From: Phytophthora quininea
Lineage: Eukaryota > Oomycota > Peronosporomycetes > Peronosporales > Peronosporaceae
Direction: 5' to 3'
Length of the DNA: 64,000 bases
Assembly (NCBI GenBank): GCA_011947345.1
Contig: JAAVTG010000581.1
Location: 62,001 to 126,000, forward strand
In this document: positions 35,918 to 46,220 of the stretch, piece by piece
Layout of the letters: each line of letters opens with the position of its first letter
How positions within the stretch are numbered: the stretch's first letter is position 1
Notes under the pieces: generated by a model
Databases searched by the model: none
The model's input: only the letters and a program-made list of their open reading frames with translations
Told to the model about the DNA's origin: nothing
Translations under genes and position numbers: made by a program

Positions 35918-37333
35918 GCGCACGATGCTCAAATAACTTGATCTGAAAGTGTCTACACCGGGATGGATACATTTCCCACATGGCTACGCAGCGAAGATCG
36001 GCAAAGCTGCAAACTTTCCTGCGCTCAACTTCAGCAGTTGCGAGACATCGCTATTCGTCAGTCGCAACCTCTCTTTATTCTCGATGCTGCCCCATTGCTT
36101 GGTCACCCACCAGTTTGCAAATAATCGTGCAGCTTTTGACGGCGTCGGGGACGGTGTCTCGACCCCGAAGCCTCCCGTTCATCAAGTCACCGCCGCGATC
36201 GTCTTGGGTCACGACAGCGATGGGATCTCGTCACCGATAGGGGTACAGAGGCCTCGAAGTCGTCCTAGGCAATGTTGGCCAGACTCTTGTTTCGTCCAAG
36301 CGTGGCAGCCCATGGGTCGTCCCTACCACCGGCCAGATCCGAGTGGAGGAGTGCAAGCCCAGAGTGCCGGTAAACCCTCCACACAACCTCGTTCTTGCTC
36401 TCGTAGACTTCTCTCGCCCAAGCCCATGCGAGCTTCGATATTGGTGAGCTGATCATTCGGAGGGGCGAATGCAGCCGGAACACCGCCGCTGCAATCGCAT
36501 GTCGTCCAAACCCAGCATCCGCTGGAGCTTCAACAACCACGTAGTTGGTAGGTCTGCGTTGCCGTTGGCGGCCAGATCACCAACGTCGGCGTTATGCCAA
36601 GTACGTTTCTTGTTGCTGCTTGGATCCGGTGTCAGCACTTCCGGACGAGGAGGAAATGCTACACGGGCCATGATCTACGGGACTGTGAGGGCACCAGTAA
36701 TAGTTCTGCAATCCATCAGTCACAATCGTCGGAGTGCAAGCCTTCGTTTTGGTTTACGAGCGCAGCACACGCAAAACACTGCACCGGATTTCTTTTCCTG
36801 CTGACAGGTTGATTTGACGCAGGAAATGGCAGACCAAACACGATTACATGCTGAATGACGGCGGTGCCTTGCGGCGAAGAAGGTGGGCAAAATTGGGCGC
36901 GAAACACGAGTCGTTGACTGGCATCGGAGTTGCTGCCGTGCTGGTACAGACACTCTACTCGACACAGCTCGCGCCGCCGCACGGCTGCAATCCGATGGAT
37001 GGACAACGTCGTCTGGCAGCGCACCAAATCTTCCAGAGCCGCAAGGCATCGAGCCAGACGCAAAGGCCTGTCATGAACTCTTGGACATGAAATTCAGCGC
37101 AGCTTTGGAAAAGGGGTGAACCCAATGGTGAAACACCTTGACACGAGCTCCTTGGTGTTTGTAGATCGAGAAAGTGCGCCAACTTGATGGTCTTCCTTTC
37201 AAAATCACCAAACCATGTTTCTTAATCAATTTGGCGGAGCTGGCCAAGCAACTCGAGCTCCGCTATTTTTCGGCGGCGCACTCAGTCTCCGATGTTCTCC
37301 GCCGAGATCAAGTCCCAAGATCTCCAAGAGTAG
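35918..37333. other. 1.4-kb stretch without a recognised gene
   Basis: Several plus-strand frames are open (35949-36452 is the longest), but none has a recognisable motif. Pieces such as VVLGNVGQTLVSSKRGSPW and KVRQLDGLPFKITKP might be exons of a gene broken by shifts. The right part could include 5' exons of the following gene. The left part must hold the TIP41 promoter. Confidence 0.35.
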
Positions 37334-39151
37334 ATGACCCAGACACTTTCCCGCCAAACAACCGCACCGATCTCCACCGCCCCACGTTCGTGGGCTTGGG
37401 TGCCGATCGACCCCGACAGCAACCACCTCTGCTGGGTGCGTCGCCCCGTTCACTCGACTGCTGAGCCCGCCCATGCCGTCGGCGGCTCCGTAGTCGTTGC
37501 TGCCGCCAGTGTTGTCGAGTTCTCCACCGTCGACCCTCCCGCTGGCGCTGTCGTCAAGCTCGTCATCTTCGACGCTGACGACGTCACCACTGCTGTCAGC
37601 GTTGCCACCAGAGGCAGCACACCCGTAGCTGTCCCTGAAGGCACCGTCTACCTTGCCGACAGACCGAGGTCACCGCTGAGCCTGTCGGCAGCGTCGTCGT
37701 TGATGAAGCCCAACACGATGCTGCCTTCGCTACCGAAGACGCCGCCCAAGACGCCACCAAGCCATCCAAGCGCCTCACGACGACCTTGTCTCCATCGACT
37801 GTGCCTGCGAAGCGACAGTCCACCCTGTTGCTATGGCCTCTTCCAACGCCATGGCCTCTGCCAACTCTTCTTCATCGAGGGCGTAGATGTTGCGTACGGC
37901 GCTGTACGCCTTCGCTGCAAGAGCCACGCCGGTTCCGACCCAGAAAACTCGATCTGCCAATACTGGCAAAGGCGCCACGGACGCCGTCTCCACCGATACC
38001 GGCCTATACCCTGAAGCAAACGACGACGAGGAAGTGGTCGACGCATTTGTGCGCGACGCTGTATTTCACACTGAAGGCAACCCCATCGGCCTCCACGAAG
38101 CGTCGGAAGTGCTTGCTGCGGCCGCGCACGTGTCGCTCGACCGGCTTCTTGTCAAGGCGGATGCGCTTGGTGTGGCGCAGCCTGTCGTTCCAGTCTATGA
38201 TAGCCTGGTCGTCGCAGTGCTTGTCACTCCAACGCCGATTCCGATCATGCCGCGTTTTCCCAGTGTTTCCGACCCATTCAAAGAAGAAGGCGCCGCCTTA
38301 CGGAACGCGCATGAACGAGGAGTCCGTTCATTTTTCGCCCGGAATTTCGCCGCGAATCGTGCCTCCAAGACCGTAGAAGAAATTCCCACGTTTGATGCTA
38401 CCGGCGACCATGCTGAGCACTACGACTGGCCTCGGTGCTCCTGCCAGAGGTGCCGGCGACATTACTCTTGAAGAAGCTGGCGTGAAACAGCTTGCTGTTG
38501 CCGATGCTGTCGACGAAGTTCAAATGAAGCGTCCATCCATGATCTACCCAACGATTCTCCTGAAGACGCCGCCGGCTCTGATGAAGTTCGTAGTGTCTGT
38601 GAAGTCGCTCTCGCTGAAGCTACTGTTGACGCTCCGTCCATCCAGCAGAGCGCTGCCTCCCAAACCACCGTCGCTTCGGTTGCGCTGTCGCCAGCAGGAA
38701 CGGTCGACCAAGATTGCCTAGCCCCACGCATTTCAGGTCTGCAAACACTACACATGGCCACGATTTCTGACCGCAACGTCGTCTCGCACGATGACCAGCA
38801 TGCGGTTTCAACTGTCCAAGACGAACATGCCACTCCAAGCGATCACATCTCGGCGGGCACTTTTCGAGCCGTTGCCATTGAAGAAGTAGGCCCTCAAAGA
38901 AGGCCAGCGAGCGGCCCCCGCCGAGCCGTTCGCGTCTACCACGCCTTCGTGTCTTGGACGTCGCGTCGCCTCGAGCGGCCGCAGACGACAAGGAACAATC
39001 TCCGGTGACACCTCGTGCCCCGCGACGTCTGCGAAAAGCGGTATCCCGTTTGTTTGACTATCTGCGCGACCCCAAGTTTCTTGCCCGTCGAGCTGACAAC
39101 AAGCAGAGGCGAGTGGATGCTACTGCGGTGGCTGATCACTGGCGTTCGTGA
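37334..39151 (+). CDS. probable acidic Ala/Val-rich protein, unknown function, fragmented
   Basis: I do not recognise it. Three or more plus-strand frames carry regions with strong preference for codons ending in C and with alternating acidic and Ala/Val residues. Examples are GGSVVVAAASVVEFSTVDPP, AEPVGSVVVDEAQHDAAFA, NDDEEVVDAFVRDAVFHTEG and, at the end, RRLRKAVSRLFDYLRDPKFL followed by a stop near 39,151. Together these suggest one plus-strand gene cut by several one-base shifts. Antisense frames are also open, and 37775-37993 minus could be an alternative, but their codon use is less regular. No domain, signal peptide or membrane helix is clear. The start is not known. Confidence 0.35.
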
Positions 39152-39585
39152 TCTGCCACTTCAAGATTCCAAGAACGGCTGCAACGTCAGTCCCCAAGGC
39201 CCGAATCCATCGACTCATCGCTCGACTTTGCCACTTGCCAGCTCCTTGAGTTATTGCGTCCTCCGTGGACGAAGCACAAGAGCGTGAGTACTACTGCCAG
39301 CCACTTCGTGTTGGCTGGGTATGTGTATCTCCATGTTGCATCTCCATGTTTCATGTCGGCCAGCAGCAACGTTCTCACAAAGCAACGTCGACCCAGCCTT
39401 GGCATTGAATTAAAGTCGATTAATCACATGTCTCTTTTCAAAATGAACTGCTCCAGCCATCAGCTATTACAGATCCGCCACGAGACCACAAGCAGCAGAC
39501 CACAAAGCGACGTCCACCACATCCAAACAACCCTGATTAGAAACCAATGTCTTGATCCAATCAAAAGCGCAACTATTCGTGCTTC
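39152..39585. other. intergenic, no gene seen
   Basis: 434 bases between a plus-strand gene end and the end of the DUSP-ASCH gene. No coding signal; the 3' ends of both neighbours lie here. Confidence 0.4.
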
Positions 39586-40757
39586 TCACTTGGTACTATC
39601 CAGGCAATGGAAGTGCAGCATCACTAGTGGGGTGGCGGCGGTCACGGCGGGGTAGAACTGCCGCAGAACGGCGAGTAGTTCCTCGGCCGACTCGAATCCA
39701 GACTTGTGCAGAGCAACCTTGTCAATGGCGTCCAGGGCTTTGGTCTCCACAAGGTCTACCCGCAGGAAGGCGAACGGCGACCTAGGCGTGATACGATCGC
39801 CGTGAACGCCACATGTTGCAACCACCAGACTGTTCGGGAAGATGTCGCCAAGATCCGAGTTGCAGTCGTCTTCAACATCCGACACGAGACGCATCGTGAT
39901 CGTCTTCGAGCCACGTAGAATGCCATCCACGAGGTCGCCACTGAAGTCCAGTCGCGGAAGAGCACGTGTCTTGAGAGCTGCACCATGGCTTGCACTAAAC
40001 GAACCGCCATCGGTCCAAGTCAGCACGGCGTGGAAGAGCTGTAAGTCCTGCATGAAATACGGATTGATCTCAATCCATGGACGGATCATCCTGGGACGCA
40101 ACAATAACCGCTTGGTTAGGGAGGATCGCTCGCCCTGCATGCCCCAATGCCAACCCTGCGTACCTTATTTCGTCAACCACCTCCGACACGCTCCTTTGCC
40201 GGTCCGTTGTCAGCATTTTAGCTACCAGAACTGCCACAGATCGCGATCGTCCAGCGACGCTTTGGCAACAACAAACGATTGCCAGCATTTAGCGCCTCGA
40301 CTGCAATTTCCCCGTCATTTGCAGCAGAGAGATAGAGAAGCTCCTACCAGTGCACTAGCACGTTCGTGTCATCCCGTTCAGCCTGCTCCCTGTCCAAGGT
40401 AGCCACCCGTCAGTCTACCAGCAGCACTGTACAGCCGCAGCTCCTCTCCTCGGCTTACAGCAGCTCCTCCAGCTCCAGCAGAATCCCCGGCAGTCTCCGC
40501 AGCAAATCGCCATCTCCCGAGTCCTCCAGCGCAACCCTCCTCCTCATAATTGGGACATCCTCGTCCTTCAGAGTGACTTGACTAGCCACGGCCTCTTCCT
40601 CTCCTGGCACCAGCAGAGCCAACATGCCCGCGATCCTCCGTCTCCTCAGCGCCGCAACATTCACCGCAGCGTCGATCGATCCCACGAACAGCCGCCCAAC
40701 GACGCGCATGGGCTCATCGTCCAGCAGCTCTTCGATCTCTTCTTCTCCCTCGTCCAT
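39586..40757 (-). CDS. dual-specificity phosphatase fused to ASCH domain
   Basis: Four exons: 40757-40459, 40389-40348, 40259-40164 and 40090-39586, all joined at GT..AG sites with no frame shift. Exons 1-3 encode a small dual-specificity phosphatase: RLFVGSIDAAVNVAALRRR, then the catalytic P-loop HCVAGRSRSVAVLVAKML, where Cys is the nucleophile and Arg binds phosphate. Exon 4 finishes the phosphatase with IRPWIEINPYFMQDLQLFHA and continues into an ASCH domain (about 110 residues). This has DFSGDLVDGILRGSKTITMR, FAFLRVDLVETKALDAIDKV and SAEELLAVLRQFYP. ASCH domains bind nucleic acids or act on modified nucleosides. The catalytic Cys/Arg pair is intact. It is divergent from CK2 beta, 92 bases apart. 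Confidence 0.83.
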
Positions 40758-40849
40758 TTTGTTCAAGATGGCTACATCCTCTCTAGGTCATAATATGCTG
40801 TTTCGAATCCAACCATAGCAGCTAAGGGAAGCCTGCGACCCGGAAGCAA
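40758..40849. promoter_or_regulatory. 92-bp divergent promoter of DUSP-ASCH and CK2 beta
   Basis: The start codons of two divergent genes are only 92 bases apart, so both core promoters and leaders overlap here. No TATA box is evident. Confidence 0.4.
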
Positions 40850-41834
40850 ATGAGCCAGCCAGCGAACGGCCAGACGGCCGAGGAGGCCGAGATGGAGCGA
40901 CTCTTCGGCCACATGGAGGAGCTGCGCGTATCCGAGAGTCTGGCGGCCCAGGCGCAGGCGTCCGGGAGCGAGAGCGAGTCCGAGGAAGAGGAGGAGGAGG
41001 AGGAGGAGGACGACGACTCGAGTCTGGGCGACGACGACAACGACGTCGAGGGCAGCGACGAGGAGGAGACGAGCTGGATCGCCTGGTTCTGCTCCCTACG
41101 AGAGAACTCGTTCCTGTGCGAGGTGGACGAGGACTACATCGAGGACGACTTCAACCTCACGGGGCTCAGCTCCATCGTGCCGTACTACGACTACGCGCTC
41201 GACATTATCCTCGACATCGAGACCCCAAACGACAGCAGCCTCACGCAGATCCAGCAGGAGATGATCGAGTCGGCCGCCGAGATGCTCTACGGACTCATCC
41301 ACGCGCGCTACATCCTCACGACCAAGGGCATGGCCGCTATGTTAGACAAGTACCAGAACGTAGACTTCGGCCGGTGCCACCGCGTCTACTGCCAGGGGCA
41401 GCCCGTGCTGCCGGTGGGTCAGTCGGACGTGCCCCGACACACGACGGTCAACGTGTTCTGCCCCAAGTGTAGAGACATCTTCTTCCCAAAGTCGCAGCGA
41501 GCGGGTCGTAAGTAGCTGCTGGCTGCCTTTGATTCTGCTGATTTACGCCGACTAATTGGTTTATGTCGCTGTGTTTGTTTGGCGTAGAGATTGATGGCGC
41601 GTACTTTGGCGCGACGTTCCCGCATGTGTTCCTCATGACGCACTCCCAGCTTGTAGTGCCGCCTCCAACGCAGACTTACACGCCGCGGGTGTTCGGCTAC
41701 AAGATCCACAGCTCCAGTGAGTACTTCACAGGCAAGAAAAAAATCCGTCGGGCCGCGAGCGGGAAAAATACCGGAAAGTCATGACTCTGATCGATCGCTT
41801 GAAGAGCAGACCAGACGAAGAACAGGCTAGGTGA
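40850..41834 (+). CDS. CKB: casein kinase 2 regulatory (beta) subunit
   Basis: Two exons: 40850-41507 and 41588-41834. The core matches CK2 beta: [59 protein letters not shown], a zinc-binding set with HRVYC and [14 protein letters not shown], then [17 protein letters not shown] and [11 protein letters not shown]2 beta dimerises through its zinc finger and holds two catalytic alpha subunits in the nucleus and cytosol. The N-terminus is extended by about 75 residues with a run of nine Glu and several Asp (SESESEEEE..). The tail may be shifted: after GKKK the current frame ends at 41784, while another frame gives [18 protein letters not shown] and ends at 41834. An A run of seven lies at the switch. 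Confidence 0.93.
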
Positions 41835-42106
41835 GCTCCATGTGAGCTAACGAGGCCTCGACGAGGAGAGGCAAAGAGGAACGCAAGAGGAAGGACGTAT
41901 GTTTTTGCTTTTGCACCTGGGAGACTCAGGATAGTAGCGGTCGGCGCTTCATCTCAATATTACGTGCGAAGGCCGCTCTGTGGTTGTGGTCGGGGCTTGG
42001 ATTTTTATGTTTGGCTTCCGTGGAAGCGGCGACGTAATATGAACACTGTGCATCGCTCGTCATCCCTTCGGTTGCTTATCTTCTAACCTTGCACTTCTTC
42101 GTAGTT

Positions 42107-44676
42107 CTACGGTCTTGAGTTAGAAAGGATGGCATCAACCTCCCATGTCACACTGCTATTCGCCTCCCGGAAGAGATGCAGCGAGAAGAAATACTCCTGG
42201 CCTTCGCTAAATAGGCATTCCTCCGTGAGCGACAGCGTCAGCTTTTCCTGCAAAGCCTTTCTATACAGGACGTCAACTACACTCGGGGATAGCACGCGTA
42301 TCAGAGGCAACGTGGCCGTGAGCTTCTTTCCTCGACCTTCAATGATCGGCTTCTGGTACAGCGGATTTGCGTAGACTTGCACCACCAGCGTCTCGTTTGT
42401 TTTGCCGCTTTCGCGAAGTTCTAGGACTATTTGCGTGTCATTTTCCATGCGCAGATTGCAAACCTGGCCGACAAAGCCAAAGTGTCGGTGCCCGAATGCC
42501 TCAATCTGTGGGAGCATGAGCCTCATTTCACTAAGAAACCAAACAGAAAAGTTAGCAGGTGAACCCCCAACAACTACACTGACATCTTCCCACCTCAACG
42601 AAAGTACCTCCAAGCTGAACGCATCCTTAAACCGATCGACGTCTGCCGGGAGGCGGTTGCGCGGTCGATACTTCGTCTCGATATGAGACCCAAGATTGGA
42701 CTCTCCGTTTCTTCCCGAAGAATCGATAACAGCGTCTTTCATGATGCTTTGCGCAAAATATTCGTTCAGACTGCACTCTTCCAACGAGTAAAACGGGCGG
42801 ATAGCTTCATTTGATCGAAGCACAGAATACACGCTTGTGATCGCATACTGAATCCGATCCTGTGCACAATCTCCGGGTAAAATGACCCACTGCAGCTTCG
42901 TCGCCATGAACGTGTTTCCAGCCTCTACAGATCGGAAGACTGCAGGCTGAGAGCACTCGTTCAGTCTGACGACGAGCTCAGACGACGAGCTGTTGTCGAA
43001 AACTTTAACCCATCGAAACTCCGTCACCTCCGTGCCTTCGTTGGGTGTTTGATTCCGCTCGCGGTACACCTTGCCGACATACGACAGAACACCAACGAAG
43101 TCAAAGTACATCGTTTTGATATCGTTCATCGCGTCCTTGCTCCAATACAGTGTGTTTAACGTATTCACAAAGCTGCACTCCAGCCAGGTCGGACGTCCAC
43201 GCAACGTCCCGCCAGCTTTTTCTGGTCTCCAACGGAGGAAGACACACATTCGCCATTTGCAAAAACTTCCAATACTTTTCTGTGGGCAAAAATTAGCTAA
43301 TTGAGCGATGCAATGCGGAAAGCGACGAACGTACTTGGAACATGAAGGACGCATCCAGTTGAGTCGGGGCCGTAATAAAACACAGGGCTTGTGCTGGAAG
43401 TATACCCAATCTGGGAGGCAATACTGCAGAGTAGCCGCGAAGTTGCACCAAATCTCCTTCTTGCAACGACAAAAATACTTCGCACACATTGCTCCATAGA
43501 ACGCTACTTCGCACACGCCCATTGCGTCCACTACAGACATTCACACGCCAACATCAGCTGTAAGTATTACTCGCTGCTGGTCATCAAATTCCCTCACCGA
43601 TGATGACGTTAAACACGAACGGAAACAAATTGGAAACAGACGGATCCCCGACGTGCATCAACTTGGATTTCACCCGTACTGTTCCAATGATCGGTGGGCC
43701 CGGGCTACCGTTTTGCTTGACCGCTTCAAGTACTTCCAGGGTCCTCAATATCGTTTTGTTTCCTACTGGGAACAAGTCAGTGCAATATTCCTGCGTAGAA
43801 TCCCAAGAAATCGCCAGTCTTCTCGTAGACTCTTCTTTGCCGCCACCTCCAGCGAAACGGCCTACCCAGTTAATTTCTAAGTCGTCCAGCGGTGAATCCG
43901 CTTCTGGCACCCCATCCGTAAAGCTGCACGCCCAGTCCAGCGTGTAGTGGTCGGACCCTATGGGAAGGTAGTAACAACGTTCCCCAGCCAGAGGGATCAA
44001 CCCCACTTCCCGTGGGTTCGTGGTTGACACAAACGCCAGCCCTCCGTCTTGGTGGCCTCCAAACCGTCGCAAAAAGTTTTGGCGACAGTCCTTCGTCATC
44101 TTGAGGGACCACAACATCTTGTACCACACACACTCGGTGCGTTTGCTGGCTGTCTTTTGGGTCCTCAGCGAACACTTGGAAGTCTCGCACCTACAGCAGA
44201 CGAATATTAACAAAAAGAACGCTACAGAGAAAGAATTTGAAAGGAAATTCCTACAGAAATGATGCTTCGAACGACGATTTCCCTCTTCCACACGAGTCCG
44301 TTGAGTGCTGGAGACAGCACCGCCTTCATCTGCAGCAACAGCAAGAAACGTTAGAGTACTATTGTAGCAGCTTCTCGAAAAGCGACGTGCCTTGTGCCTG
44401 CCGTCACTCAGAAGCAGGTCGAAGGCGTCGTGTCCCCAGTCCCAGCCAACGTCGAGTCGCTGCACCAGCGCCGGGTCCACCAAGTCTGCAATAGCATCGT
44501 CAAGTCTTTAGGAAGTAGTAAACAACCATTTTCCTTAAACGCTTGATATTCGTACAGCGATACACGCCCAGTACTTGCAGCTGGATGTGGTCACGCGCCT
44601 CGGCGTTCCTGAAGAGCTGGCGAACGCCGTTCGGCGTCAGTCGCCCCTCCGCCGACGGCGACGAACTTCCGCCCAT
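42107..44676 (-). CDS. RPA1-like multi-OB-fold protein (possibly RADX-like)
   Basis: The start at 44676 gives RLTPNGVRQLFRN and, after an intron, AFDLLLSDGRHKA followed by MKAVLSPALNGLV. These match the N-terminal OB fold of RPA70 (..LTPG.V..I.., ..LLLSDG.., ..LNPLV..). Later pieces have OB-like segments GDLVQLRGYSAVLPP and DFVGVLSYVGKVYRE. The C-terminus from about 43,100 to 42,107 is one long frame rich in beta-strand patterns. RPA-like proteins bind single-stranded DNA. At least four introns and three shifts are needed, so the exact model is uncertain. The gene may be the RPA1-related protein RADX or an oomycete-specific relative. Zinc-finger Cys residues of true RPA1 were not seen. It is divergent from the gene at 44822. 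Confidence 0.52.
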
Positions 44677-44821
44677 GACTTTTTCAACTTTGGTTATTAT
44701 TCCTGTTCGGAATTCTTATATATATTATGGATGGTATATACCACAGCATAAGTACGAGTATATATTCCTATACAGAGTCGCTTGAGTCAAATTTGAATTT
44801 GGCGCTCTTCAGTCGCTTGAC

Positions 44822-45916
44822 ATGGCGTCTCCTTCGCCATCCTTCGCAGCCAACGGCCAGCGGCGTGTGGATTTCCAAGGTGCCGAGGTGATCGAGTACG
44901 ACGCAGAACTTCCGTCCGTGGTGCGCCTGGCTGGCGCCGGCTGCGTGTCGCCCTCAAAAGACAGCGCTAAAGTGGCTCTGGAATGCCGCGCCAGAGGACT
45001 CCAAGAGGAGGACCCAGAGAAGACTCTGCGGCTGCAGTACGTTGCAGAACTGCAAAGTGTACTGCAGGAGAGAGGCTTCCAACCGATTAGCAATGACCTG
45101 AGGGAGCTGCAGACCCAACACAGAGTGGCAGAGCTGCTGCTTACATGGGCTGCGGGAGTTGACGCCCCGGAAGCTCAGGACAAGGAGAACAAGCACGTAA
45201 CGATCGACGTGCTCGACCCAAACACACTGCAAAGGGCTCAACTGGCCAAGAAGCAGCTCCAGGGGCTGGTGGACGACGGCTACGCGTTCGGCCGACGCTT
45301 CTTGGATGTGGAGACGTTTGTGGCGAGTCTGGAGAGAGCCGAGTTGCTGCACCTGGCCCAGAAGCGAGCTATGAAGCTGATAAAGTTGGACGCAAAGGAG
45401 CGTGCGAAGGTAAAAGCTCTGGACAGAGAACTCTTTGGACAGTATGGTACAGCAGAGGGGAAACCTTTGAAGTCGCTGACTTTGAGGCAGTTGGTGGCCG
45501 AAGCGGAAGCTCGAGGCCTACTGGCAGAGGACAAAAGAGACAGCAAAGGCAAGAAGTCTAAGAGGGGTTGGGTGGATATGCTGAGGCCGGTGATACGAGC
45601 GGAAGTGCGCGCCGAGAAGATTCGTGAGAAGGAGGAGGAACTGCTGAGAGAGCAGTTGGTGATGGAGCTGGAGGAAGAGATGCAGCAGGAGCAGCAATCA
45701 AAAATGAAGGAATTCGCTGAGATGATCCTTCAGCAGACACAACAGCGTGACTGCAAGGAGCCAGAGAACGACCCCACCTTGAGCCAAGAGACTCAGCAAG
45801 ACACCGGCAACGAAGCACACACAGCTGGCAGGTACCTCGCAGCTCTAGCCAAGTCGTTGTGCACACCTAAGGAGACATCTAGTCAGGCTACAGAAGGCAT
45901 GGCTATGACGGAATGA
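44822..45916 (+). CDS. coiled-coil protein with SAP-like segment, unknown function
   Basis: A single intact frame of 364 residues. The first half is helical and charged. The segment KSLTLRQLVAEAEARGLLAE followed by a basic patch (SKGKKSKRGW) and VDMLRPVI resembles the helix-turn-helix of SAP DNA-binding motifs. It is followed by a long coiled coil rich in Glu and Gln (REQLVMELEEEMQQEQQ). No signal peptide or membrane helix. A nuclear scaffolding role would fit SAP plus coiled coil, but this is inferred. It shares a 145-base divergent promoter with the RPA-like gene, which contains TATA-like ATATATATTATGG. Confidence 0.6.
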   Translation: MASPSPSFAANGQRRVDFQGAEVIEYDAELPSVVRLAGAGCVSPSKDSAKVALECRARGLQEEDPEKTLRLQYVAELQSVLQERGFQPISNDLRELQTQHRVAELLLTWAAGVDAPEAQDKENKHVTIDVLDPNTLQRAQLAKKQLQGLVDDGYAFGRRFLDVETFVASLERAELLHLAQKRAMKLIKLDAKERAKVKALDRELFGQYGTAEGKPLKSLTLRQLVAEAEARGLLAEDKRDSKGKKSKRGWVDMLRPVIRAEVRAEKIREKEEELLREQLVMELEEEMQQEQQSKMKEFAEMILQQTQQRDCKEPENDPTLSQETQQDTGNEAHTAGRYLAALAKSLCTPKETSSQATEGMAMTE

Positions 45917-46220
45917 ATCAAGGGAACGCAACTTCGATTGCCACACTGATCCTGGTCAACATCTTGTCCCAATTAACACGCGCAAGCTGCGTCACCGCTG
46001 CATCCCGAGCCAGCGAAACGCACGACTATTTTCAATGAACCAAGAATTCCGCTGGACAGGCTAAAACGAGCCATGTACCGACAAGTCAAACTCGGCACGA
46101 CCGAGTGCTGTTGGCTGTCACGCTGTTTTTCGGGTGCATCGACACGGTGTGTGTCCAGCCCATGAACGTTTAGCGGCCTTACTAAGTCCCGAAGTCAGCA
46201 CTGCAGGCCCATCTACTAGA
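45917..46220. other. intergenic, 304 bases, nothing seen
   Basis: No coding signal. Contains the promoter of the PH-domain gene at its right end. Confidence 0.4.

Noticed and set aside
37775..37993. Minus-strand frame with a plausible hydrophobic and acidic helix.
   Set aside because: It is short and isolated, and plus-strand codon bias is stronger; kept only as an alternative in the entry for that region.
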